Positions 1-6,896 of a stretch of DNA of 6,918 nucleotides are shown piece by piece (positions within the stretch are counted from its first letter, which is position 1; each line of letters starts with the position of its first letter). The DNA lies in NCBI GenBank assembly GCA_021818565.1, contig JAKATV010000211.1, positions 1 through 6,918 of the forward strand, given 5' to 3'. The DNA comes from Planctomycetota bacterium (GTDB taxonomy: Bacteria; Planctomycetota; Phycisphaerae; WQYP01). The translations under genes and the position numbers were made by a program. Below the pieces are notes generated by a model. That model ran no database searches, was not told the DNA's origin, and saw nothing but the letters and a program-made list of their open reading frames with translations.

Positions 1-1918
1 AAAATTGATCGCCCTGGACATGGGCGCACTGGTGGCAGGAGCTAAATACCGGGGTGAATTTGAGGATCGCCTGAAAGCGGTTCTGAAGGATGTGGAACAG
101 GCGGCCGGCGGCGTTATTCTATTTATTGATGAATTGCATAACGTGGTGGGGGCAGGTCGGGCGGAAGGAAGCATGGACGCATCTAATTTGCTTAAACCCG
201 CCCTGGCACGCGGTGAATTGCGGTGCATCGGCGCTACCACCTTGGATGAATACCGCAAATACATTGAAAAAGACCCGGCGCTGGAGCGTCGTTTTCAGCC
301 GGTAATGGTACCCCAGCCATCGGTTGAGGATACGATTTCCATTTTGCGTGGACTCAAGGAACGTTATGAAACGCACCATGGCGTGCGCATCCAGGATTCC
401 GCGCTCGTGGCCGCCGCTACGTTAAGCAATCGCTATATCACTGATCGCTTTTTACCCGACAAGGCCATTGACCTTATCGATGAGGCCGCCAGTCGTTTGC
501 GGATTGAAAATGATTCCATGCCCGCGGCGTTGGATGATTTGCGGCGCAGAATCATGCAGTTGGAAGTGCAGCGCGAAGCGCTGAAGAAAGAAAAAGACGA
601 CGCATCACGCCAACAATTGGAGAAAGATCAGAAACTTCTGGCGGATCTCAATGAGCGTAACGCCGAACTCACCGCCAAGTGGGAACGTGAATCGGGAGTT
701 TTGCGGGGCATTAAGGCCATTCGGGAAAAGATTCAACAGACTCAGACGCAATTGGAAGAAGCCCAGCGGCAGGGAAAACTGGAAGAAGCGGCCCGGTTGC
801 GCTACGGAGAAATGCGGCAACTCGAGGCGGATCTGCAAGCCAGGCAGAAACAACTGGATGAAATTCTCAAATCCGGGCAGTCGATGGTGCGCGAAGAGGT
901 CACGCCGGAAGAGATCGCCCATGTTGTGGCAAAATGGACCGGTATTCCGGTTACGAAAATGCTGGAAGGGGACAAACAACGCCTGAAGCACATGGAAGAA
1001 TTCCTGCGCCGCCGCGTCATTGGGCAGGATGAAGCGGTAAAGGCGGTCAGTAATGCGGTGCGGCGCAATCGGGCGGGCTTGGGAGATCCGCGCCGTCCCA
1101 TCGGGAGTTTTATGTTTTTAGGCCCCACCGGCGTGGGCAAAACGGAACTTTGTAAAGCCCTGGCGGAATTTCTGTTTGATACTGAAGAATCCATGATACG
1201 CATTGATATGTCTGAGTTTATGGAGCAGCACAGCGTGGCCCGGCTTATCGGGGCGCCGCCGGGATATGTGGGCTACGAAGAAGGCGGAGTACTGACGGAA
1301 TCCGTCCGCCGCCGGCCATACTGCGTCATATTGTTTGACGAAATTGAAAAAGCGCACCGTGATGTATTTAATGTGCTTTTGCAGGTACTTGATGACGGAC
1401 GCCTTACCGACGGGCAGGGGCGGACGGTGGATTTTAAAAACACACTTATTGTCATGACCAGCAACCTGGGGTCGCAGATGATTCAGGAAATCACCGCTAA
1501 GAAGGGTGCTGAATGGGAAATTGAAGCCGGCGTGCGGGATGTATTAAAGCAACACTTCCGTCCGGAATTTCTCAATCGCGTGGATGAAGTTGTGATTTTT
1601 CATACGCTGCAAAAAGCCCAGCTTGCCGCCATTGTGACCATTCAACTCCAGCACCTCGAACGGCGGCTGGCGGAGCGTGGCCACAGCCTGATTGTCAGCG
1701 ACAAAGCCCGCCATGAGCTTGGCGAACAGGGTTATGATGTCACGTATGGAGCACGTCCGCTCAAGCGGCTGATCCAGCAGCAAATTGAAAACCCGTTGGC
1801 GGAGAAGCTGCTGAATGGTGATTTCCCGGAAGGCAGTTCCATCCGCATCGACGCTGATCGGCATGGCCGCTTCACTTTTGATGCCGGAGCGCCCGTGGTG
1901 GAAGGGGAGCTGGAGTAG
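1..1918 (+). CDS. clpB: ATP-dependent disaggregase ClpB, 5'-truncated by window edge
   Basis: ClpB is a cytoplasmic hexameric AAA+ chaperone that pulls polypeptides out of aggregates, working with DnaK/DnaJ/GrpE. The reading frame is open from base 2 and enters inside the first ATPase domain; the TTG at 5 is not a real start. About 240 residues are missing compared with the roughly 860-residue family length: the N domain and the first Walker A. Numbering residues from base 5: first pore loop GAKYRGEFEDR at 12-22 (Tyr15), first Walker B ILFIDE at 38-43, arginine-finger region LERRF at 93-97, and a Glu/Lys/Gln-rich coiled-coil middle domain at about 172-290. The long middle domain separates ClpB from ClpA and fits ClpB rather than ClpC. 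The second ATPase domain has Walker A GPTGVGKT (373-380), pore loop GYVGYE (420-425), Walker B VILFDE (441-446), sensor 1 TSNLGS (485-490), arginine finger in FLNRVDE (Arg525) and sensor 2 GARPLKR (582-588). Every expected motif is intact. The stop is TAG at 1916. No terminator separates it from recA. Confidence 0.97.
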   Translation, partial: KLIALDMGALVAGAKYRGEFEDRLKAVLKDVEQAAGGVILFIDELHNVVGAGRAEGSMDASNLLKPALARGELRCIGATTLDEYRKYIEKDPALERRFQPVMVPQPSVEDTISILRGLKERYETHHGVRIQDSALVAAATLSNRYITDRFLPDKAIDLIDEAASRLRIENDSMPAALDDLRRRIMQLEVQREALKKEKDDASRQQLEKDQKLLADLNERNAELTAKWERESGVLRGIKAIREKIQQTQTQLEEAQRQGKLEEAARLRYGEMRQLEADLQARQKQLDEILKSGQSMVREEVTPEEIAHVVAKWTGIPVTKMLEGDKQRLKHMEEFLRRRVIGQDEAVKAVSNAVRRNRAGLGDPRRPIGSFMFLGPTGVGKTELCKALAEFLFDTEESMIRIDMSEFMEQHSVARLIGAPPGYVGYEEGGVLTESVRRRPYCVILFDEIEKAHRDVFNVLLQVLDDGRLTDGQGRTVDFKNTLIVMTSNLGSQMIQEITAKKGAEWEIEAGVRDVLKQHFRPEFLNRVDEVVIFHTLQKAQLAAIVTIQLQHLERRLAERGHSLIVSDKARHELGEQGYDVTYGARPLKRLIQQQIENPLAEKLLNGDFPEGSSIRIDADRHGRFTFDAGAPVVEGELE

Positions 1919-1921
1919 CAC

Positions 1922-1949
1922 TTGACGTTCGCAATTAGTTAGGTATTAT
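1922..1949 (+). promoter_or_regulatory. Predicted sigma70-type promoter of recA
   Basis: The -35 box TTGACG (1922-1927) and the -10 box TATTAT (1944-1949) are separated by 16 bases, each one mismatch from the TTGACA/TATAAT consensus. Transcription would begin near 1956 and give a leader of about 56 bases before the recA ATG. The promoter begins 3 bases after the clpB stop, so recA can be transcribed alone while read-through from clpB remains possible. The spacer contains GTTC-N7-GTTA (1927-1941), which resembles the GTTC-N7-GTTC LexA operator known from Alphaproteobacteria; whether it is an operator here is only a guess. Confidence 0.65.
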
Positions 1950-1979
1950 CACACACATGCTTCCGCGTTGTGGCGGGGG

Positions 1980-2003
1980 CGCTGAATCGGACTTTTTACA
2001 GCG
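1980..2003 (+). other. Small inverted repeat overlapping the recA ribosome site
   Basis: CGCTG (1980-1984) can pair with CAGCG (1999-2003) across a 14-base loop that contains ACTTTTTA. The right arm overlaps the only purine-rich segment before the recA ATG (GCGAG, 2001-2005), so pairing would partly hide the ribosome site. The stem has only 5 base pairs, so it may have no function. Confidence 0.25.
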
Positions 2004-2011
2004 AGATTATC

Positions 2012-3133
2012 ATGTCCAAAGATGCGGCAACCTCCACGGCACGCGATCAGGCTCTTGACCGGGCGTTATCGCAGATTGAAAAAAACTTTGGTAAGGGTGC
2101 CATTATGAAAATGGACGGCGTTAATCCGCTGGCCATTGAAGGTATCCCAACCGGGTCACTGGGGCTGGACATTGCCTTGGGAGGCAAAGGCATTCCCCGC
2201 GGGAGAATCGTGGAAGTGTTCGGGCCGGAATCCTCTGGTAAAACCACTTTATGTTTGCATGTTGTGGCGGAAGCCCAAAAAATGGGCGGTGTGGCCGCAT
2301 TTGTCGATGCGGAGCACGCTCTTGATCCTACTTGGGCTAAGCGGCTGGGCGTAAGCCTGCGCGATTTGCTGGTCAGCCAGCCCGATACCGGCGAACAGGC
2401 GCTGGAAATTGTGGAATTGCTGGTACGATCCAACGCGGTGGATGTCATTGTGGTGGATTCTGTGGCGGCGCTAATTCCCAAGGCGGAAATTGAGGGCGAG
2501 ATGGGGGACGCTTCCATGGGTATGCAGGCGCGGCTGATGAGCCAGGCCATGCGAAAACTGACCGGTGCGGTCTCCAAGAGTAAAACGCTGGTGATTTTCA
2601 TCAACCAGATACGTGAAAAAATCGGCGTGATGTTTGGCAACCCGGAAACTACCACGGGCGGACGGGCTTTGAAATTTTATAGTTCGGTTCGTATTGATAT
2701 TCGCCGTATCAACACCATTAAAGAAGGTGAAGTGGCCATTGGTAATCATGTACGGGCCAAGGTTGTAAAAAATAAAATTGCCCCGCCATTCCGTGAAGCG
2801 GAATTTGATATTTTGTTTGACAGCGGCATCAGTTACGAAGGTGACCTTTTGGATATTGCCGTGGCTGACAACATTATCGATAAAAGTGGTGCGTGGTTCA
2901 GCTATGGTCCGGCCCGCATGGGCCAGGGACGGGAACAGGCCCGGCAATTTCTCAAGGATAATCCGGAGGCTGCCAAGGAAATTCGCGAAAAAATTCTCGC
3001 CAAGCGGCTGGTTGTGCCTGTGGCTGCCCCTGTGTCACCCGTTGCAGGCGTAAAACCTGATGCCAAGCCCGCAGCGGCCAAGCCTGAGGTGATGGCCGAG
3101 CGTGTGGTGGCCAAGACGGGCGCGGGGCGGTAA
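2012..3133 (+). CDS. recA: Recombinase RecA
   Basis: RecA forms ATP-dependent filaments on single-stranded DNA, catalyses strand exchange and acts as co-protease for LexA cleavage. The 373-residue protein has Walker A GPESSGKT (71-78), the catalytic glutamate in VDAEHALDP (Glu101), Walker B VIVVDS (145-150), DNA-binding loop L1 around EGEMGDASMGMQARL (161-175), and loop L2 from NQIREKIG to ETTTGG (198-217) with the allosteric Gln199. The C-terminal domain is present (KSGAWFSYG at 291-299). The ATG at 2012 is preferred because MSKDAATSTARDQAL leads directly into the conserved IEKNFGKGAIM segment, as in other RecA proteins. A GTG 42 bases upstream would add 14 residues without family support or a visible ribosome site. 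The ribosome site at 2012 is itself weak (GCGAG, 2001-2005). The last 40 residues are rich in Ala, Pro and Val with a net positive charge, unlike the acidic tail of E. coli RecA. No intein is present. Confidence 0.98.
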   Translation: MSKDAATSTARDQALDRALSQIEKNFGKGAIMKMDGVNPLAIEGIPTGSLGLDIALGGKGIPRGRIVEVFGPESSGKTTLCLHVVAEAQKMGGVAAFVDAEHALDPTWAKRLGVSLRDLLVSQPDTGEQALEIVELLVRSNAVDVIVVDSVAALIPKAEIEGEMGDASMGMQARLMSQAMRKLTGAVSKSKTLVIFINQIREKIGVMFGNPETTTGGRALKFYSSVRIDIRRINTIKEGEVAIGNHVRAKVVKNKIAPPFREAEFDILFDSGISYEGDLLDIAVADNIIDKSGAWFSYGPARMGQGREQARQFLKDNPEAAKEIREKILAKRLVVPVAAPVSPVAGVKPDAKPAAAKPEVMAERVVAKTGAGR

Positions 3134-3138
3134 ATCCC

Positions 3139-3218
3139 AAAAACATTGCGCAGCAAGGCGCGAAGGCTCATACACGGCACCCGCTGTGTATGAGCTAAAG
3201 CGTGCCCTGCGCCGTTTT
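3139..3218. terminator. Long imperfect hairpin between convergent genes, likely bidirectional terminator
   Basis: The 96-base gap between the recA stop and the GH35 stop is nearly filled by one dyad. From outside in: GCGCAG (3148-3153) pairs with CTGCGC (3207-3212); GGCGCG (3157-3162) pairs with CGTGCC (3201-3206) with one G-T pair; and GCTCATACAC (3166-3175) pairs perfectly with GTGTATGAGC (3186-3195), extended by GGC/GCT around a 4-base loop ACCC (3179-3182). On the + strand the hairpin is followed by TTTT at 3215-3218. On the - strand it is followed by five T (complement of 3139-3143). A stem with T-runs on both sides between two converging genes is what a shared intrinsic terminator looks like. 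The stem is unusually long for a simple terminator, so it could also be a copy of a dispersed palindromic element. Confidence 0.75.
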
Positions 3219-3229
3219 ACGATTCCCAT

Positions 3230-5668
3230 TTATCGCTTTGGCGTCTCCACAACTTCGCTTTGCCGCAGTGTAACAGCATCGCTATTTTGTGTGCCGGATA
3301 CCACGCACGTTACGTGGCTTTCCAGAAGGGGCTGAATGCTTTTTATAACCGCGTACGCCTTGTGCAAATGGAAATTCGGTCTTGCCCGCGGCGGCAGCGT
3401 TACCGGAGAATGAGCAAACAACGGCAGCATGCGTAATTCAATGTTGCCTCGGAGTTTCAGCGGAATTCGGTCCAGCGGAAAATCCAGCGGCTTACCATTA
3501 TAAAAATCGTCCACAATCAGTTTTCCGCCTGCATAGACGCGCAGCACATTGCCGACGTAATAGATCCGCAGCAGCAAAGGCAGTGATCTATCCCGCAGGG
3601 GAATGTTGACATGCCAGCGCGTTACGGCGGCAGTGTTCCAGTTTTTGTGAATCATCGGATACATTTTTTCCGCCAAGGTCAGATTGGCGCGTTTAAGCAG
3701 GGTGCAGGTAATCCCAGCCGGGGTTGGGGCCGCAGCGGCATCGGAATAGCGGATAAAATCCCCGTCAGCGCGGCCTTTGACGTTTTTGCCATCCATGGTC
3801 AAGTGTAGCGGTGCCGGCAAAATCGCCAGTGAAAACGCCCGGGTATTTTCGCGCTGTAATTCCAAAGCATGTCGCATGGGAACAAGCTGATCAGCGCTGA
3901 TAACCGCCCGATTCATTGATCCCATGCGGATTTTCCATAAATGCCGCGCTTCGGAAGCACTGAGAATAATAAATTTTACTTGTGTACCTGATGGTGTCAC
4001 CGCGCTAATGCCCGTGTTCAAGCCCGTGGTAATATGAGAAATATTAATCCCATGGGGGCCATGGGTGACCGTGCCGGTTGCAACACGCAACTGAACGCCC
4101 GCGCCCGGTGTGATCGCCATCTGCGGCGCAATACCTTTGATGCCGGAAAAAAAATAAAACCGGGTCTTGCCGCTTTGAACGTGGCAAATCGGTTCCACCG
4201 TCGCGTACTGAATCATCACGCCATCGCAATTCAGATTCACCGGCCACCAGCCATAACTGCCGGCTGGAATAGTGATCGGTTTGGCGGGAATTAATACGGT
4301 ACCGCCATTTTGCCGCAAGGCAAATTGTACATTCGGTCTTGCGGGCAACGCATGTTGATATTGATAATTGTTGAAAAACAAAAAGCCGTTGCGGCCATTG
4401 GATCGCACATCCCATTGCAGGGGGGTGTCGTTCCTCCTGTCGCTTTGCGGGATAATCGCGGGCATTAACCCCAGTTCTTTGCCAAATTCATGCAGAAACA
4501 TCGCCTGCTGCCGCAGCAGATTGTATTGTGGCCGCTCCTGGCCGCACGCGCCCAACGGTGCCTGGAAGTCATAATTAATATAAGGCATATCGTTGTAATG
4601 TTGCGTGGCCAAGGTCTCATTCAAGTAACTTAACTTTCCCCGCAAATCCCAGCCGCCCTGATACATGTAATATCCCTGCCAGACCGAACCGTCGGCCAGT
4701 TCCGCCAGTGATAATGCCCCAATATCATTGCCATTAATCCAGATGCGATGCGCATAACTTGATGCCATGCCGCCGCCGATTTCGCAGCACACATAGGGAA
4801 ACTTGGCAAATTGCCTTGTGTCGCGTCGCGAACGCACGGATGTAAAATCATACGCATAGGGAAAGCCGTGCGGCGCATTGGTCCAGAAGCCATTAGGATA
4901 ATTGCCGAACATGGGCAGCAGTTGCCAGTTGGGAGCGGCAACATTATTCCAGCCAGTCATGTTATAAAATGGCACATCAATGCCGTAGCGCTGGGCAATT
5001 TCTTTAAGGTGATACAAGTAGGGCAGGTCGCCACATTCGTTATCCACTTGCACAGCAATCACCGGGCCGCCATTTTTCCACAGCAGCCCCCGCATTTGCG
5101 AGGCTATCTGATGATACAAGGGCTTTACCATGGCAATAAAGCGCGGATCATTACTGCGCAGATGCACGCCGGAGTGTTCCACCCAGTTGGGAAATCCGCC
5201 GTTACGCACCTCACCGTGGTCCCACGGCCCAAGACGTACCACGGCCAACAAGCCGACTTTTTTGCAATCTTCCAGAAAGGCCCGCAAATCTCGTCGGCCC
5301 CGCCAGTCCCAAACACCCTTCTGTTCTTCTTGGTAAATCCAGAAAACATAAGTGGATACCACATTGATTCCGCCGGCTTTCATTTTCCGCAATTCCGTCA
5401 GCCAATCCCGCCGCGGATATCGGACATAATGAAATTCACCTGCCACGGGGATCCATGGTTTGCCATTAAGTTCAATGCATTGTCGATTAATCGACAAGAC
5501 CGCGCCATCCGGATTGCGCGCGGTGCCCATGAAGAGCGGACAAGCCGCCGGCGCGCCGGCTTGCGGAATGATTATGCTTAAAACCGCGGCGTTAATGCCG
5601 CGGGATAAGCCGCAAACCGCCATCATCACGGCAAACCCCGCTGCCACTGTGCGCAAACATTTATACAT
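3230..5668 (-). CDS. Secreted GH35 family beta-galactosidase
   Basis: Glycoside hydrolase family 35 retaining enzyme, expected to remove terminal beta-linked galactose outside the cytoplasm. With the ATG at 5668 the protein has 812 residues. It begins with a signal peptide: Met-Tyr-Lys-Cys-Leu-Arg, then a hydrophobic run (about 8-21) and likely cleavage near Ala27. The barrel shows GKPWIPVAGEFHYVR (69-83), GPWDHGEVRNGGFPNW (147-162), GGPVIAVQVDNECG (200-213; acid/base Glu211) and CCEIGGGM (294-301; nucleophile Glu296), followed by GYYMYQGG (332-339). The last 130 or so residues look like a beta-sandwich domain (WHVNIPL at 685, VGNVLRVYAGGK near 705), as is usual in GH35. Catalytic positions are assigned by family analogy. 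The frame is open to a TTG at 5821, overlapping the GH53 gene, but the ATG at 5668 has AGAAGG 9 bases upstream and starts a clean signal peptide. The usual 'ENEYG' reads 'DNECG'. Beta-galactosidase is the family default; exact substrate is inferred from the adjacent galactanase. Confidence 0.9.
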   Translation of the reverse strand: MYKCLRTVAAGFAVMMAVCGLSRGINAAVLSIIIPQAGAPAACPLFMGTARNPDGAVLSINRQCIELNGKPWIPVAGEFHYVRYPRRDWLTELRKMKAGGINVVSTYVFWIYQEEQKGVWDWRGRRDLRAFLEDCKKVGLLAVVRLGPWDHGEVRNGGFPNWVEHSGVHLRSNDPRFIAMVKPLYHQIASQMRGLLWKNGGPVIAVQVDNECGDLPYLYHLKEIAQRYGIDVPFYNMTGWNNVAAPNWQLLPMFGNYPNGFWTNAPHGFPYAYDFTSVRSRRDTRQFAKFPYVCCEIGGGMASSYAHRIWINGNDIGALSLAELADGSVWQGYYMYQGGWDLRGKLSYLNETLATQHYNDMPYINYDFQAPLGACGQERPQYNLLRQQAMFLHEFGKELGLMPAIIPQSDRRNDTPLQWDVRSNGRNGFLFFNNYQYQHALPARPNVQFALRQNGGTVLIPAKPITIPAGSYGWWPVNLNCDGVMIQYATVEPICHVQSGKTRFYFFSGIKGIAPQMAITPGAGVQLRVATGTVTHGPHGINISHITTGLNTGISAVTPSGTQVKFIILSASEARHLWKIRMGSMNRAVISADQLVPMRHALELQRENTRAFSLAILPAPLHLTMDGKNVKGRADGDFIRYSDAAAAPTPAGITCTLLKRANLTLAEKMYPMIHKNWNTAAVTRWHVNIPLRDRSLPLLLRIYYVGNVLRVYAGGKLIVDDFYNGKPLDFPLDRIPLKLRGNIELRMLPLFAHSPVTLPPRARPNFHLHKAYAVIKSIQPLLESHVTCVVSGTQNSDAVTLRQSEVVETPKR
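5541..5563. repeat. 14-base perfect GC palindrome in the GH35 gene
   Basis: GCCGGCGCGCCGGC at 5547-5560 is perfectly self-complementary. Flanking CAAGCC (5541-5546) and GGCTTG (5558-5563) can form an alternative hairpin. It encodes the Ala/Gly/Pro stretch just after the signal peptide and lies 13 bases from the preceding hairpin, so the GH35 message has two GC-rich structures in its first 130 bases. Confidence 0.45.
5576..5610 (-). other. Terminator-like hairpin inside the start of the GH35 coding region
   Basis: CCGCGGC (5584-5590) and GCCGCGG (5597-5603) form a perfect 7-base-pair, all-GC stem with a 6-base loop. On the transcribed - strand the stem is followed at once by TTTT (complement of 5580-5583). 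An outer 5-base-pair stem, GCTTA with TAAGC (5606-5610 and 5576-5580), can enclose it. It sits about 65-92 bases after the ATG, in the part coding for the end of the signal peptide. The structure is clear in the sequence; a role in attenuation or translation control is speculation, and Ala/Arg-rich coding constraints could create it by chance. Confidence 0.4.
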
Positions 5669-5677
5669 GCAAAAAAG

Positions 5678-5683
5678 CCTTCT
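5678..5683 (-). promoter_or_regulatory. Ribosome binding site deciding the GH35 start
   Basis: Read on the - strand this is AGAAGG, 9 bases before the ATG at 5668. It supports that start over the in-frame ATGs at 5728 and 5734 and the TTG at 5821, all of which would overlap the GH53 coding region. It lies in the 49-base gap after the GH53 stop, where no promoter or terminator is evident, so both genes are probably on one transcript. Confidence 0.6.
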
Positions 5684-5717
5684 GAAATACCCGTTCAAAC
5701 ATCCATATCGTGGATTT

Positions 5718-6896
5718 TTAATCTCCATTGCCATGCGCTGCCGCCCCCAAAACGCGCATTGCCGGCAACGCATTTCCGTGGCGGTCGAATAAGGATCGAT
5801 ACGACCATGGATTATGGGCAAACGTATTCTGATCCGGATTATATTCCGCTCCCCACCACCAGACGCCCCGCCCCAGATGGTCAGGCAGGGTTTTAACTAT
5901 TTTTATTACCGCCTGTGCGTACTGCGCCTGTCCTGCGGGTGTGAACGGAAATTGCATTCCCGGTTTGGATTTCCAATTGGCATTGTGTGCGTCGTTAATC
6001 CACGGATAAGCGGTTTCCGCAACGATAATCGGTTTGTGCACAAGATCGGCAAGTTTCACAAGCCGCGATCTTAAATTTCTTAGCGCGCCGCCCCAATACG
6101 GATAATAGTCATACCCGATGACATCAAAATGTACACCGTGCGCAACGAGTTGTTGGTAAAATTCAGGAGCATACGAGAAATCGCCTACTTGGATCATGAT
6201 CTTGGGTTTATGCGATCCGCTGCCCGCGTAAACACCGGCTATCGCGGCATTCAGCAGCGACGCCAGGCGATTCCACCGCGCTTGATGGTTTACCCAGAGT
6301 TTTCCCTGCGGCCAAAGCATACCATTATTAATCTCATTGCCGACCAGTACCAGATTCGGCATTGCGTGGGCTTTCTGCAGTGTGGTCATCACGCGTTGGC
6401 AATACGCACGCAGTCGCAGACGCAATTGAGGCAGCGGCAGCTTCCGCCAGGCGGCGGGGGTAAGTTGATGACCGGGATCGGCCCATGTATCCGAAAAGTG
6501 CATGTCCAGAATAAAATAAAATCCGGCTTTCTTAATTTTCTGCGCCAGCGGTAACGTATACGCCATGTTGTTCAGCGTTCCCAATTTACCCCATTTCCGG
6601 CGTTCTACCGATGTGGCCCGATGCCACAGTCGCAATCGCAGACAATTACAGCCCGTTTGCTTAAAGGCGCGAATCAATCCAACCGGCTTGTGGTTATACC
6701 GGTAAACGCCGCCATGAGATTCAATATAGCCGAAATACGAAACATCAGCCCCGGCGAGAAAATTGTTTCTTGCTGGAGCCGCGCACAACAGACCCGGCAG
6801 GGCCGCAAGGAATAAAATCACCAGCAGCCCACGGCACCAATTTGCGGTTGCGCAATATCTGGAATCGGTAGTATCCCCAATAGTTGCGTATGTCAT
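5718..6896 (-). CDS. Secreted GH53 arabinogalactan endo-beta-1,4-galactanase
   Basis: Glycoside hydrolase family 53 retaining enzyme that cuts internal beta-1,4-galactosyl bonds in type I arabinogalactan and pectic galactan. The 392-residue protein has an N-terminal export signal: a long polar n-region (1-22), a hydrophobic core LLVILFLAALPGLL (24-37) and probable cleavage at about Ala39-Ala40. One catalytic TIM-barrel domain follows, with GADVSYFGYIE (49-59), CLRLRLW (85-91), ILDMHFSDTWADPGHQ (129-144), VGNEINNGMLWPQG (185-198; acid/base Glu188), VIGYDYYPYWGG (259-270) and IVAETAYPW (291-299; nucleophile Glu294). These are the signature segments of GH53; catalytic roles are by family analogy. 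DAHNAN (302-307) after the nucleophile strand partly resembles the calcium-binding loop of Bacillus galactanases. No carbohydrate-binding module or anchor is attached. The ATG at 6896 has AGGA 10 bases upstream. This is the first gene of the probable operon visible here; its promoter lies outside the window, or earlier genes do. Confidence 0.93.
   Translation of the reverse strand: MTYATIGDTTDSRYCATANWCRGLLVILFLAALPGLLCAAPARNNFLAGADVSYFGYIESHGGVYRYNHKPVGLIRAFKQTGCNCLRLRLWHRATSVERRKWGKLGTLNNMAYTLPLAQKIKKAGFYFILDMHFSDTWADPGHQLTPAAWRKLPLPQLRLRLRAYCQRVMTTLQKAHAMPNLVLVGNEINNGMLWPQGKLWVNHQARWNRLASLLNAAIAGVYAGSGSHKPKIMIQVGDFSYAPEFYQQLVAHGVHFDVIGYDYYPYWGGALRNLRSRLVKLADLVHKPIIVAETAYPWINDAHNANWKSKPGMQFPFTPAGQAQYAQAVIKIVKTLPDHLGRGVWWWGAEYNPDQNTFAHNPWSYRSLFDRHGNALPAMRVLGAAAHGNGD

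Noticed and set aside
2..7. TTG at base 5 as a true clpB start
   Set aside because: The frame continues to the window edge with ClpB-like sequence, and a start here would lack the N domain and first Walker A; it is simply truncated by the window.
605..991. 128-codon - strand frame within clpB
   Set aside because: It lies opposite the coiled-coil middle domain of clpB, has no ribosome site or recognisable product, and is explained by the codon pattern of the real gene.
1970..2011. GTG start that would lengthen RecA by 14 residues
   Set aside because: The extra segment does not resemble RecA N-termini, has no visible ribosome site, and the ATG at 2012 gives the family-typical start.
4811..5581. 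256-codon open frame on the + strand opposite the GH35 gene
   Set aside because: It is antisense to strongly conserved GH35 catalytic motifs, and its translation shows no recognisable domain; it is a shadow of the real gene.
5669..5821. Upstream extension of the GH35 frame to a TTG at 5821 or ATGs at 5728/5734
   Set aside because: These starts overlap the GH53 gene and would bury the signal peptide behind a long charged segment; the ATG at 5668 has a good ribosome site.
6774..6785. Possible lipoprotein lipobox at Cys38 of the GH53 protein
   Set aside because: The residues before the cysteine are Gly-Leu-Leu, and position -1 is Leu rather than Gly/Ala/Ser, so an ordinary signal peptidase I site at the following alanines fits better.
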